A DNA stretch of 64,000 nt from Chryseosolibacter sp044507775 (GCA_044507775.1 JBIQIY010000002.1:248001-312000), one strand, 5' to 3'. Shown: positions 33,264-43,207, numbered from the stretch's first letter. A program made the numbers and translations. Notes: a model not told the origin generated them from the sequence alone.

Positions 33264-35273
33264 ATGAGAACGCTTGTCCTGGGCCTTCTGAGCCTGATCT
33301 GTTTTGACCTTTCCGCACAAAAATCTCCCGTCAAATTTTCCGATGTCTCAAAGGAAGAAGTTTCAATGACATCTTATGACAAAGATTCCACCGCATCGGC
33401 CGTAGTTCTGGCCGATTATGGAACCTCGATGATCACCTATCGCCAGAATATTGGTTTCTCCCTCGACTTTGAAAGAATCACAAGAATAAAGATCCTCACC
33501 AAGGAAGGTCTCGACTGGGGAGATTTCACGATCCCGTTGTACAAGAGTGGCTCCGACGACGAAAAGGTCATGGGTCTGAAAGCGGTAACGTATAATCTCG
33601 AAGATGGGAAGATCGTTGAATCGAAACTGAAGAACGACGGCATCTTCACGGAACACTATGATGAAAACCACGATCTGATCAAAGTTACATGCCCTAATGT
33701 AAAAGAAGGATCCGTCGTTGAAATCACCTATAAAGTCAACTCCCCGTTTCTGTTCAACTTCCAGGACTGGCATTTTCAAAGCACCATTCCAACTGTTATC
33801 AGTGAATACCGCGCACAGATACCCGAATATTTTAACTATGAAAAATACATGCAGGGTTATGTCCCGCTCGCAGTTGTCGATGAAACACAACAATCCAATT
33901 CCATTCGGTTAACCTCATTTGAACGAACTGGCGGGTATGGACTGACCAGCTCCGCGACAACCGACCAGATCGATTACGTGGATCAGCGATACCGGTGGGT
34001 CGCAAACGATGTGCCGGCATTCAAGCCGGAACCGTATATGACGAGTGTCGGCGATTACATCGCGAAAATCAACTTCGAGCTTTCGTTTATCAAATATCCG
34101 AATCAACCCATTAAGCAAATTATGGGAAGCTGGTCGGACATCAACAAGACGATGTCCGAGCACGAAAATTTTGCGGGTCAGATAAAGGGCAACGGATTTC
34201 TGAAAAAAACCGTCGAGGAAATTACCGGCGATATGGTTTCGGCAGAGGAAAAGATCGCGGCCATCACCAACTATGTGAAGCAAAACATTGCATGGGATGG
34301 CAGTGAGCGGGTGTATTCCTCGCAGCTCCGAAAGGTTCTGGAAAGCAAAAAGGGCAATTCGGCAGACATTAACCTGCTGCTGGGGTCTATGCTCGAAAAG
34401 GCGGGAATTGACGTCAAACCCGTGCTTCTAAGCACGCGCAGCAACGGACTCCTCCGCATTGCAGTGCCTGTAGTGAGCCAGTTCAATTATGTAATTTGCC
34501 TGGCTAAAGCGGGAGACAAGTCGTACCTCCTCGATGCAACGGAGAGGCTGCTGCCGATAGGAATGTTGCCCGAGCGTTGCCTTAACGGGAAGGGATTTGC
34601 CGTTTCAAAAGATGGTTTTGAGTGGGTTCCGCTCGACACGAAAACGAAAACGAAATCCGTCACGTCCGTTGTATTCGACCTGGATCCGGTCGGCGAGTTG
34701 TCAGGAACACTCAAGGTCGATTGCAATGGATATGAAGCGTTGAGAAACCGCAAGAAATATCTGCTGGATGGTGAAGCCGAATACCTGAAGGACTTTATTG
34801 GCTCGCACTCGTGGAACGTAACATCGACTACCATCGAGAATGCCAAAGAGATCCATAACAATTTCACGCAGACGCATGAACTGGTCGTAAGCGAAAACAT
34901 GGTGGTGGCAGGTGACGTGATCTATATCGATCCCTTTATCGCTTCCGGTCAAAGAGAAAACCCTTTCAAGTCCGAGGTCAGGAATTATCCCGTAGACTTT
35001 GGAAGTCCCATGGAAAACACTTTTTATCTCAAGCTGACCGTGCCCGATGGATACGCAGTCGACGAACTGCCCCAAAGCAAAGTCATCGCCATGCCGGAAA
35101 ATGCTGCCCGGTATATTTACAATGTGGGAGTGGCCGGCAATGTGCTTACCATTACCAGCATGTTCAACATTAATAAAGGAATGTTCACCCAGCTTGAATA
35201 TCCGTACCTGCGGGAATTCTACAATCAGATCGTCGCCAAGCAGGCAGAACAAATTGTGCTAAAGAAAAAGTAA
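33264..35273 (+). CDS. DUF3857 protein with degenerate transglutaminase site
   Basis: A 669-residue secreted protein: signal peptide (1-18), an N-terminal DUF3857 domain (about 45-215), a central transglutaminase-like domain (about 270-430) and a C-terminal DUF3858-like beta domain (about 530-660). The segment that should carry the catalytic Cys reads GNSAD (364-368), with Ser366 in place of Cys, and the His segment reads FNY (407-409), with Tyr in place of His. It is therefore probably not a transglutaminase or peptidase but a binding protein. The stop overlaps the ATG of the next, intact paralogue by one base. Confidence 0.9.
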   Translation: MRTLVLGLLSLICFDLSAQKSPVKFSDVSKEEVSMTSYDKDSTASAVVLADYGTSMITYRQNIGFSLDFERITRIKILTKEGLDWGDFTIPLYKSGSDDEKVMGLKAVTYNLEDGKIVESKLKNDGIFTEHYDENHDLIKVTCPNVKEGSVVEITYKVNSPFLFNFQDWHFQSTIPTVISEYRAQIPEYFNYEKYMQGYVPLAVVDETQQSNSIRLTSFERTGGYGLTSSATTDQIDYVDQRYRWVANDVPAFKPEPYMTSVGDYIAKINFELSFIKYPNQPIKQIMGSWSDINKTMSEHENFAGQIKGNGFLKKTVEEITGDMVSAEEKIAAITNYVKQNIAWDGSERVYSSQLRKVLESKKGNSADINLLLGSMLEKAGIDVKPVLLSTRSNGLLRIAVPVVSQFNYVICLAKAGDKSYLLDATERLLPIGMLPERCLNGKGFAVSKDGFEWVPLDTKTKTKSVTSVVFDLDPVGELSGTLKVDCNGYEALRNRKKYLLDGEAEYLKDFIGSHSWNVTSTTIENAKEIHNNFTQTHELVVSENMVVAGDVIYIDPFIASGQRENPFKSEVRNYPVDFGSPMENTFYLKLTVPDGYAVDELPQSKVIAMPENAARYIYNVGVAGNVLTITSMFNINKGMFTQLEYPYLREFYNQIVAKQAEQIVLKKK

Positions 35274-37177
35274 TGAGAAAGACCCTGTTTAGTTTATCGC
35301 TGTTGCTCGTTGCCCTCTCCTCCAATTCCAAAGAGGATCCCCGATACCCGGTAAGCGAGATCCCGGACGAGCTGAAGAAAAACGCTTACGCAGTCGTGCG
35401 CGAGGATGCCATGGCATTCACCATCCTTTCGAAAAGCACGGCGTCATTGTCGGTGCACATGGTCGTGACAATCTTCAATGACAAGGGAAAACACTTCGCG
35501 CGCGAAGCAGTGTACTACGACAAGCTGCGGAAAGTGACGTCCCTGAAAGCGCAGGTTTTTGATGCCAACGGAATTCTTATCAAGCGGTTAAAAACAAGTG
35601 ACATAACCGACCGAAGCGCCTTTGATGGACTTTATGATGATACTCGCGTAAAAATCGCCGACCTGATCCAGGGACGATACCCCTATACCGTGGAGTTTGA
35701 ATACGACGTTTCCTACAAGTTTCTATACAACATCCAGGGTTCGGCGATTGATCCTTACGAAGATGTTTCCGTACAGCACGCATCCTATCAATTGGTATTT
35801 CCCGAGGCGCTGAGGCCCCGGTACAAAACCCACAACATCGATCAGGAGCCAATGCAAGCGAAAAGCCAGGACATTGTCACCCTCAGCTGGACGTTCGAGA
35901 ACATCAAAGCAAGAAAGTTCGAGCCCTATTCGGATTACTCAAAATCCTTTCGACGCATTGAGGCAGCGCCTTCGACGTTCGAGTTCGAAGGATATGCCGG
36001 CACAATGCAGACCTGGGATGAATATGGAAAATGGATAGCTTCCCTGAACAAAGGACGGAATGTTTTGCCCGAGGAGACGAAAGAAAAAATTCGCCAGATC
36101 ACTTCGAGCCTTCAGACGCGGGAAGAAAAGGTAAAGGCCCTTTACGAGTACATGCAAAACAAAACCCGATACGTAAGCATCCAACTCGGAATTGGCGGCT
36201 TTCAGCCATTCGAAGCTTCCGTAGTCGACAAGACAGGTTATGGTGACTGCAAAGCGCTCTCGAATTACATGGTGGCCATGCTCGAAACAGTCGGCATCAA
36301 AAGTCACTACGCTTTGATCATGGCCGGAGATAACGCACTTCCGATTCAGAGCGACTTTCCCAGCTCGCAGTTCAACCACGCCATTGTCGCAGTACCCAAT
36401 GGTGCGGACACATTGTGGCTGGAGTGTACAAGCCAGACAAATCCATTCGGCTACCAGGGCAAATTCACAGGTGACCGGAAGGCATTGCTCATCACGGACA
36501 ACGGCGCGGCTATTGTGAAAACACTGCGGTATCCGGCGGAAATGAACGTGCAGGCGACTGCAGCCGAAGTACAAGTCTCCGCTACCGGGCAAGCGAGCGC
36601 TTCAATCAAGAGAACGTACTCAGGGCTCCAATACGAAAACGGCGACCTGAATTACTATGTGAACAGTCAATACGACGAACAGAAAAAGTGGATCCAGCAC
36701 CATATCGACATCCCGAGCTTTGATGTAACGTCGTTTTCCATCAAGAACGTAAAAGATAAGGTACCCTCGGCGATCATCACAGCGGATTTGCGCATGGACC
36801 GTTTTGCTGCGGTGAGTGGGAAGCGGATCTTCTTCATGCCGAACCTCATGAATCGCAGCTCGACCCTTCCTGAAAAGTTCGACAACCGCAAATTGCCGAT
36901 CATAAGCCGAACTGCTTACATCGACGTCGACACCATTCGTTTCCGCTTGCCGGAAGAAATCTATCCTGAGTTCCTGCCGGAAGAAGTTAATATAGAGAGC
37001 CGGTTCGGCGAATACCACGCGAGTTTCAAAGTTGAACAGGGCAACCTTGTCTATATACGCAGAGTAAGAATGAATAGAGGTGAGTTCCCCGCAACGTCCT
37101 ATGGCGAGCTTATTGACTTCTACCGCGGCATGAATAAAGCGGATAACATCAAGATGGTTTTCATGAGCAAAACCTGA
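35273..37177 (+). CDS. DUF3857 transglutaminase-like protein, intact active site
   Basis: A 634-residue secreted protein with the same domain order as its upstream neighbour: DUF3857 (about 45-220), transglutaminase core (about 265-400) and a C-terminal beta domain. Here the catalytic triad looks intact: Cys326 in YGDCKAL, His369 in FNHAIV, and an acidic residue at Glu384 in LWLECTS. The signal peptide is short and ends near residue 20. Substrate is unknown; a periplasmic or surface peptidase or crosslinking role is inferred from the fold. It is translationally coupled to the preceding gene (TAATG). Confidence 0.92.
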   Translation: MRKTLFSLSLLLVALSSNSKEDPRYPVSEIPDELKKNAYAVVREDAMAFTILSKSTASLSVHMVVTIFNDKGKHFAREAVYYDKLRKVTSLKAQVFDANGILIKRLKTSDITDRSAFDGLYDDTRVKIADLIQGRYPYTVEFEYDVSYKFLYNIQGSAIDPYEDVSVQHASYQLVFPEALRPRYKTHNIDQEPMQAKSQDIVTLSWTFENIKARKFEPYSDYSKSFRRIEAAPSTFEFEGYAGTMQTWDEYGKWIASLNKGRNVLPEETKEKIRQITSSLQTREEKVKALYEYMQNKTRYVSIQLGIGGFQPFEASVVDKTGYGDCKALSNYMVAMLETVGIKSHYALIMAGDNALPIQSDFPSSQFNHAIVAVPNGADTLWLECTSQTNPFGYQGKFTGDRKALLITDNGAAIVKTLRYPAEMNVQATAAEVQVSATGQASASIKRTYSGLQYENGDLNYYVNSQYDEQKKWIQHHIDIPSFDVTSFSIKNVKDKVPSAIITADLRMDRFAAVSGKRIFFMPNLMNRSSTLPEKFDNRKLPIISRTAYIDVDTIRFRLPEEIYPEFLPEEVNIESRFGEYHASFKVEQGNLVYIRRVRMNRGEFPATSYGELIDFYRGMNKADNIKMVFMSKT

Positions 37178-37188
37178 GTGGGATCGGC

Positions 37189-37995
37189 TTATCGTATTGG
37201 AGTGTCAGCTTCTTTGCGCATGACGTTGTAAACCATTTTGTCCGTCAGCGCCGGCAGCCATTTATTCAGAAAGACGACCAGCTTTCCCTGCAAAGTCAGC
37301 ACCAGCGTTCGCTTGCGCTTCACAGTTGCGCGGTAAATGTGGGAGGCACACTCCTCCGCGGTCATCATTTTCTCTTCAGCGCGCGGCGACTCGCCCTGGG
37401 CTGAGCCATCTTCTGTGAGAGACCGCTTACGGATATTGGAGGCTGTGAACCCCGGGCACGCGGTGAGGACGTGAACCCCGCGATGAAGCAATTCCGTGCG
37501 AAGCGACTCGAGGAAACCATTCAGCGCAAACTTCGAGGCTGAATATCCCGTCCGGGCAGGCAGCCCGCGAAAACCTGCTATCGATGAAATCCCGACGATG
37601 CTACCCGAGTTCCGGATGACTTCAGGCAGGCAGCTTTTTGTGGCATAAACCGCTCCGTAAAAGTTGATGTCCATTACTCTGCGGATAACCTCCGGATCGA
37701 CCTCCTCAAAAATCGCCCGCATGGAAATCCCTGCGTTGTTGATGAGAACATCGATACGCCCGAAAGCCTCGACAGCTGCCGTGGCCATCTTGTGGTTGTC
37801 TTGTTCAGAAGTTACATCGGCCGGGACCGCCAGCACCTCGATGCCTTTGTCCTTCAACAGCGACGCTACTTCGGCGAGTGCGCTTTCATTGCGGCCGGTG
37901 ATCACGATCTTCGAGCCCTTTAGCCCGAACTCAAATGCGAGCGCTTTGCCTATGCCCGACGTGCCGCCGGTGATCACCACAACTTTATCCTTCAT
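37189..37995 (-). CDS. Short-chain dehydrogenase/reductase
   Basis: A 268-residue classical SDR. Seen: Rossmann motif TGGTSGIG (9-16), NNAG (86-89), catalytic Ser (137/138) and the YxxxK pair Tyr151-Lys155. The C-terminal extension with a hydrophobic stretch (about 235-265) resembles DHRS7-like membrane-associated SDRs. Substrate is unknown; NADP preference is suggested by the Arg after the second strand (VITGRNES). I chose the ATG at 37995, which starts MKDKVVVITGG. A -7 element ends 4 bases before it. An upstream ATG at 38043 would add 16 residues with no family match. Confidence 0.92.
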   Translation of the reverse strand: MKDKVVVITGGTSGIGKALAFEFGLKGSKIVITGRNESALAEVASLLKDKGIEVLAVPADVTSEQDNHKMATAAVEAFGRIDVLINNAGISMRAIFEEVDPEVIRRVMDINFYGAVYATKSCLPEVIRNSGSIVGISSIAGFRGLPARTGYSASKFALNGFLESLRTELLHRGVHVLTACPGFTASNIRKRSLTEDGSAQGESPRAEEKMMTAEECASHIYRATVKRKRTLVLTLQGKLVVFLNKWLPALTDKMVYNVMRKEADTPIR

Positions 37996-37999
37996 GGGC

Positions 38000-38007
38000 C
38001 AAAAATA
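38000..38007 (-). promoter_or_regulatory. -7 element directly upstream of the SDR gene
   Basis: TATTTTTG on the minus strand, 4 bases before the ATG at 37995. There is no clear TTTG at 19-21 bases upstream (TTTC at 24 bases). If used, the mRNA would be leaderless. Confidence 0.4.
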
Positions 38008-38045
38008 GCAATAGTTGCTTAACTTGCTGCTGAAAGTCTTCACGC

Positions 38046-38921
38046 ATGTTTCTTATCCGGCTCCTCTCAAGAATACCCCTGCCTGCGCTTTATCTGATCT
38101 CCGACGCACTTTTCTTTCTGAGCTTCCACATCATCCGCTACAGGAGAAAAATAGTGATGAAAAATCTGCAAAACTCTTTCCCCGAAAAAGATGCGAAGGC
38201 ACTTCGAGCGATCGAACGGGAGTTCTACCGGAATCTCTGCGACTATGCTATCGAAGTGCTGAAGCTTGTTACGATGCCAAAGGAAGAGCTGCAACGCAGG
38301 ATGGTATTCAAGTCGCCCGAGGTAGTGGAGCAGTTCAAAGCCAATAACCAGTCAATCATTTTCCTGGCTTCACACCAGTTCAACTGGGAATGGGTTTTGG
38401 TATCTGCAAGCAGCGGTCATCCCATGCCAATTGATTTCGTATACCAGGCGGTGAACAACAGGTTTTTTGACAAGCTCACACTCTATATCCGCACGCGGTA
38501 TGGCGCGTATCCCATTCGTCGCGACGAAGTTGCGCGCGAACTCGTCAGGCGAAAAGGTCAGCTGCGCATCATCGCCAGCGTCGCTGATCAGTATCCCGGA
38601 TATGGCCGCGATAAAAAACACATAACTAGATTTCTCAACCAGGAAACGGCGTTCTTCATGGGCACGAATCAGCTTGCGTTGCTATCGCAGTATCCCGCGC
38701 TCTATTATAAATGCGTGAAGATCCGACGGGGATATTATGAATCGCGGCCGGTCATCATCGCGCTGCCGCCCTATCCGAAAGAAAGCCTAGCTGTGATTGA
38801 AGGATACGTCCGGGCCGTCGAAGAATCGATACGCGAATACCCCGCGGGTTGGTTGTGGTCGCATAATCGCTGGAAGAAACGACATCTTAAGAATACACTC
38901 CCGGAAAACACCGGTAGCTGA
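38046..38921 (+). CDS. LpxL/HtrB-type lysophospholipid (lipid A) acyltransferase
   Basis: A 291-residue membrane-anchored acyltransferase with one N-terminal hydrophobic helix (about 8-30). The catalytic HX4E motif is His110-Glu115 in HQFNWE, within FLASHQFNWEWV. RYGAYPIRRDE and SVADQYPGYG segments follow. These match the lauroyl/myristoyl acyltransferases that add secondary acyl chains to lipid A. Bacteroidota often carry a single LpxL-like enzyme. It is divergent from the SDR gene with a 50-base spacer. Confidence 0.9.
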   Translation: MFLIRLLSRIPLPALYLISDALFFLSFHIIRYRRKIVMKNLQNSFPEKDAKALRAIEREFYRNLCDYAIEVLKLVTMPKEELQRRMVFKSPEVVEQFKANNQSIIFLASHQFNWEWVLVSASSGHPMPIDFVYQAVNNRFFDKLTLYIRTRYGAYPIRRDEVARELVRRKGQLRIIASVADQYPGYGRDKKHITRFLNQETAFFMGTNQLALLSQYPALYYKCVKIRRGYYESRPVIIALPPYPKESLAVIEGYVRAVEESIREYPAGWLWSHNRWKKRHLKNTLPENTGS

Positions 38922-38922
38922 T

Positions 38923-38943
38923 CCGGTCTTTGCATTCGACCGG
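38923..38943. terminator. Hairpin between convergent stops
   Basis: A 6-base-pair CCGGTC/GACCGG stem with a 9-base loop lies exactly between the acyltransferase and SNF2 stop codons. It has no T run, so it is only a possible bidirectional terminator. Confidence 0.3.
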
Positions 38944-38946
38944 TCG

Positions 38947-41889
38947 TCAGGCAAGCATTTGCGCAATATCTTCTTTTGTCAATTGTTTCATGAAGCTTTC
39001 CTCCGTTGTGATCAATTCCTGAGTCAGCTTCAACTTCTTTTGCTGAAGAGTGAGGATCTTTTCCTCCACTGTATTGCGGGTAATGAATTTATAAGTAAAG
39101 ACTTTTCTCTTCTGTCCGATGCGATGGGCTCTGTCAATGGCCTGTGCTTCCACAGCAGGGTTCCACCACGGATCCAGGATAAACACGTAATCAGCTTCCG
39201 TCAGATTGAGTCCTAGTCCTCCGGCCTTTATAGAGATCAGGAATACTTTGAGGTTGCTGTCTTTATTAAACCGTTCAACCTGCTCTTTGCGGTCCGTGCT
39301 TGACCCGTCGAGATATGCGAAATCGATCTTGTTTGCCTTGAGGTATTCCCGGACGAGATCCAGGTGCTTCACAAACTGACTGAAGACAAGAACCTTGTGT
39401 CCTTCCGCAATAGCGTTTTCGAGCATGTGCGATATGTCCTCGAGTTTGCCGGAATCGCCGGAGTATCCCTGTTCAATCATACGAGGATGATTGGCAAGCT
39501 GCCGGAGTTTAGTCAAACCTTCGAGTATCATGAACCGGCTGTTGCCGAGTCCTTCCTGTTCAATAAGCTTGAAGATCTTTTCGCGATAGTGGGCCTTCAC
39601 TTCCTCATAGCGCTTCTCCTGCTCACTTGTCATCACGCAGTGCTGGATATATTCTACTTTCTCCGGAAGTTCCGTCGCAACCTGCGATTTATGACGACGC
39701 AGCACGAAAGGCTTGATGATTGCCCCCAATTTTTTCGATTTAGCCTCATCGGCCTTCTTTTCAATCGGGTACTGATATTCATTCCGGAAATAAGTCTGCG
39801 TTCCAAGAATTCCAGGATTGATGAAGGTCATCTGCGACCACAGGTCAAGCGTAGTATTTTCAATGGGTGTTCCCGTCAATACGAGCTTATGCCTCGACTT
39901 AAGCTCACGCACGGCCTTGGCGATATTCGAACTTGGATTCTTAATCACCTGCGATTCATCGAGGATAACATAATTAAAGCAGAAGCCCTGAAGCAGTTCC
40001 ACGTCCAGACGCGTAATGCCATACGATGTCAGGACCAGGTCGTAATTCTTAAATCGCGTGATATCCTTGTTGCGCAGGGTTCCGGTGTAGTTCAGAATCT
40101 TCAACTCCGGAGTAAACTTGCCCGCTTCCATTTCCCAGTTGTAGATCAACGACGTTGGCATTACCAGAAGCGTGGTACCGGCACCCGCCTTCTTTTCTGC
40201 GAGCAATAGCGTCAGCGTTTGAACTGTCTTGCCGAGACCCATGTCATCCGCAAGACAACCGCCGAGTCGGTATTCATTCAAAAACCGGAGCCAGTTGTAT
40301 CCCGCCTTCTGGTATGGTCTAAGTTCGCCGTTGAATCCCTCGGGCACATCATAATTCTTGATACCGCTGAATGAGTTCAGCGAGCGAAGCTTTTCGCTCA
40401 GGTGAACCTTCGCAAGATTGCCTTCTTCGAGTTCCTTCACCAGGTTGAGATGGTGTTTCCGGAGGACCGGTTTTTCCTGGTTACCTTCCGTCTCGCTCAG
40501 CGCGAACAGATCTGCGTACTTGGTAAGCCACACCTCCGGGATGATGGCAATCTCCCCGTTAGGCAGTTTGAACTCCACCTTTCTCTTCAGAATTAGTTTC
40601 CGGAGGTCTTTGAAAGGAATTTCAAATTCTCCGAAGCGTATTTTCGCGTGAATATCAAACCAGTCGATGTTCTCTTTCACCTCCACTTCAATCACCGCCT
40701 TGCCAACAAAATATTTCTTGTCCCGGCTTTCAGGCTGGCTCACCTCGAAACCGAGGTTCAGGAGGTTCACCCGGTTTTCGTTCAGCCACGAAAAAGCCTC
40801 TGATTTTGGAATAGCCACGCGGAAGCCCTTCATGGGAAGCCCAAGCTTTTGCAGTGTATGGAGGAAGTTTTTCTCGGTATCAGTTTTCCGGGTCACCCGG
40901 TGGAATATGTAGCCCTCGGGTTGTTTTTCCACCGTAACACTCACGGGTCCGATATTGTCGCCCCTGAACCGGTGCTTTCCATATCGAAATGAAAGGTCAA
41001 AGACAATTTTTCCTGCCTCGTCGGTCGGCTCGTCTGAATTCGCGCCTGCCTCGAATAGCGAGGGTGCGGTTATCGTTTGCGCGGTGTGAAGTTCCGATAG
41101 CGTCAATACGGGATAAGGATCGTACGTGCTCTTGTTGATTTCAAATCCGCTCGCCTCAACGTCGTCAAAAGAAGCAATCAGGGGTCCGATAAACCGGTTG
41201 TAGTATGTTTCCTCGACGTTCTTCGGAATAACCACAAACTTCTTGCTGAAGAATGGAATGAGCTTTTTGCCGTCGACATATTTTTCGAAGCCATACAGCT
41301 TACCATTCAAAACCATCCACGCCGGGTTTTTGCAAACCAGGTAAGCGGATTCGTTGGGCATATCCAGTTTCTTGCCCTGGTAAAAGATTGTCGGATAGTA
41401 GTTCGTGTTCTCCGACGTGCGCATGAAGTGAAACTGAATCGTCGCTCTGTTTTCCAGCACCTCGATCTTTCGCCACGTCGGCTCGCCGTCGTTGCCCATC
41501 TCAAACAGCATTTTACCTTTCAGCTTCTCCAGGATTTTAGCCCGCCGCTTTTCCATGTACTCGTCGATCTGCTCCTGAACCTGTTCGTTCCCCTTCACCT
41601 TGTCGTACGTCTTGGTCAGAAACTCCTCAGGCTTAATGATTTTCGGAGAAAACTTCTTCGCGATGGCATCCTGGTGCATCGAGTCAATCGCTTCGATCAG
41701 CTCGAAGTCACGATCGTCCAGCCCCTTGGAAAATTCCCTGGCGTTCTTTGCGGAGATGTTCTGATGCTGATAGGTGAGTTTGCCCTTATCATCCAAATGG
41801 ACTATGTAGGATTCGAAAATGAATCCTAGATATTCGTGCTGATACAACGAATAGATAATCTGGAATGGCTGCGAGGCAGAGACTTTCAT
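38947..41889 (-). CDS. SNF2-family DEAD-like helicase
   Basis: A 980-residue Swi2/Snf2 ATPase. Residues 525-690 hold the DEXQ core with Walker A DDMGLGKT (548-555), box II DESQ (644-647) and TGTP (672-675). Residues 825-945 hold the helicase-C half with LVFSQF, DGSSTDRK and AHRIGQKRKV (921-930). The N-terminal 520 residues are mostly alpha/beta with no SWIM zinc finger and no recognisable nuclease. Bacterial relatives (RapA-like, or the SNF2 group that accompanies defence islands) remodel protein-DNA or protein-RNA complexes; here no restriction or defence neighbour is present. Monocistronic. Confidence 0.92.
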   Translation of the reverse strand: MKVSASQPFQIIYSLYQHEYLGFIFESYIVHLDDKGKLTYQHQNISAKNAREFSKGLDDRDFELIEAIDSMHQDAIAKKFSPKIIKPEEFLTKTYDKVKGNEQVQEQIDEYMEKRRAKILEKLKGKMLFEMGNDGEPTWRKIEVLENRATIQFHFMRTSENTNYYPTIFYQGKKLDMPNESAYLVCKNPAWMVLNGKLYGFEKYVDGKKLIPFFSKKFVVIPKNVEETYYNRFIGPLIASFDDVEASGFEINKSTYDPYPVLTLSELHTAQTITAPSLFEAGANSDEPTDEAGKIVFDLSFRYGKHRFRGDNIGPVSVTVEKQPEGYIFHRVTRKTDTEKNFLHTLQKLGLPMKGFRVAIPKSEAFSWLNENRVNLLNLGFEVSQPESRDKKYFVGKAVIEVEVKENIDWFDIHAKIRFGEFEIPFKDLRKLILKRKVEFKLPNGEIAIIPEVWLTKYADLFALSETEGNQEKPVLRKHHLNLVKELEEGNLAKVHLSEKLRSLNSFSGIKNYDVPEGFNGELRPYQKAGYNWLRFLNEYRLGGCLADDMGLGKTVQTLTLLLAEKKAGAGTTLLVMPTSLIYNWEMEAGKFTPELKILNYTGTLRNKDITRFKNYDLVLTSYGITRLDVELLQGFCFNYVILDESQVIKNPSSNIAKAVRELKSRHKLVLTGTPIENTTLDLWSQMTFINPGILGTQTYFRNEYQYPIEKKADEAKSKKLGAIIKPFVLRRHKSQVATELPEKVEYIQHCVMTSEQEKRYEEVKAHYREKIFKLIEQEGLGNSRFMILEGLTKLRQLANHPRMIEQGYSGDSGKLEDISHMLENAIAEGHKVLVFSQFVKHLDLVREYLKANKIDFAYLDGSSTDRKEQVERFNKDSNLKVFLISIKAGGLGLNLTEADYVFILDPWWNPAVEAQAIDRAHRIGQKRKVFTYKFITRNTVEEKILTLQQKKLKLTQELITTEESFMKQLTKEDIAQMLA

Positions 41890-41980
41890 CTAGATCGGCC
41901 TTTTTAGGAATACAGAACCTCTAAATTATAAATTTAAACCTAAAAAAAGCTGCTTTTTTGACAGATAAGGTACACCGATC

Positions 41981-43207
41981 TTACAAATGAGGCGTAGCGG
42001 CAATTCTAGACGCCATTTTGGCAGGTTTCAGGGATATGAGGACTGTGATGAAAGTGATTACACCCATGGTTAAAAGAAAGTCGAGCGCTTTTATTTTAAC
42101 GGGGTAGCCCTGAGTAATGGACGTTTCCATCCCCATTGAAATCAGCCCGTACCGCTGTTGGAGCCAATAGAAAATGATCCCCAGCGTCAGTCCGAGAAAA
42201 GCGCCGGAAAAAGCGATGAGTACGCCCTCCGCAAGAAAAATATTTCTCACCTGTTTATCAGGAGCACCCATTGCCTTCAGAACGGCAATGTCTTTTTTCT
42301 TGTCGAGCGCCAGCATCATCAGGCTGAAAAAGATATTGATCGACCCGATGACGAGCAGGAGGGTAAGAGACAGAAAAGTAAACAACTTCTCCATCCGCAA
42401 CAACTTGTAAAGATCCTGGTGCTGCTCCTCATGATTCAACACGTTGAAAGAGTCTCCAAGTTTGTCCTGGATGCGCTTTTCCACGGCAAAAACATCCGCA
42501 CCGGGCGTGATCTTGACCTCAAGCGAAGTTCGCTTATTTCCATAGCTGAACAGCTCCTGTGTAAACCGGAGAGGAACGAGGATGTAATTATCATCGAAGT
42601 TCTGTACAATAGAGAAGACTGCCCCCGGAACAATGCTTTGGCGGGTATAAAGGCGGGAGGGATCCAGCCCGACTGATGTCTCATTCTTAATGTAATGTAC
42701 CTGCAGGGGATACAATGGATCGTTTGTGGCGATCGAAAGCGCATACTGTATTCCGCGGCCAATGATTGCGTAGTTGATCGGTCCGTCGGTCAGCCTCAGT
42801 TCGCCTTCCACAATATTCTCATCCGGAATCCGGCCCTGGTCGAGGAAATTATCGCTTACGCCTTTTACGATCACGACCTGGTTGGCATCGCGGTAGCGCA
42901 AGAGCGCGTAGTCTTCAATTACTTCCGTGACGATGTTTACGCCAGGCAAAGACTTTATCTCATTGATCAGTGCGGTGGAAGACTCAAATGACTTGCCCTT
43001 CGCCGCCTCGATCTTTATCTGGGGGTCGAAAGAGTTGTTGAGAGATCGGAGGAGTTCTTCCAACCCGTTAAAAACCGAAAGCACAATGATGAGCGCCGCG
43101 GTGCTGAAAGCGATTCCTCCAATGGAAAGTATGGCGATAATATTGATAAAGTTCGCCTTGCGCCTGGAGAGCAGATATCGACGGGCTATAAAAAACGGTA
43201 AATTCAA
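41981..43207 (-). CDS. LolC/E-type FtsX-family permease
   Basis: A 408-residue permease with one N-terminal membrane helix (about 20-45), a large periplasmic domain (about 50-265) and three C-terminal helices (about 275-300, 325-350, 378-400). It starts NLPFFIARRYLLSRRKANFINIIA, typical of the lipoprotein-releasing LolC/LolE group. With a LolD ATPase (not in the window) it would move lipoproteins toward the outer membrane. The start codon is TTG, 11 bases after the rbfA stop, so it is the second gene of an operon. Confidence 0.9.
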   Translation of the reverse strand: MNLPFFIARRYLLSRRKANFINIIAILSIGGIAFSTAALIIVLSVFNGLEELLRSLNNSFDPQIKIEAAKGKSFESSTALINEIKSLPGVNIVTEVIEDYALLRYRDANQVVIVKGVSDNFLDQGRIPDENIVEGELRLTDGPINYAIIGRGIQYALSIATNDPLYPLQVHYIKNETSVGLDPSRLYTRQSIVPGAVFSIVQNFDDNYILVPLRFTQELFSYGNKRTSLEVKITPGADVFAVEKRIQDKLGDSFNVLNHEEQHQDLYKLLRMEKLFTFLSLTLLLVIGSINIFFSLMMLALDKKKDIAVLKAMGAPDKQVRNIFLAEGVLIAFSGAFLGLTLGIIFYWLQQRYGLISMGMETSITQGYPVKIKALDFLLTMGVITFITVLISLKPAKMASRIAATPHL

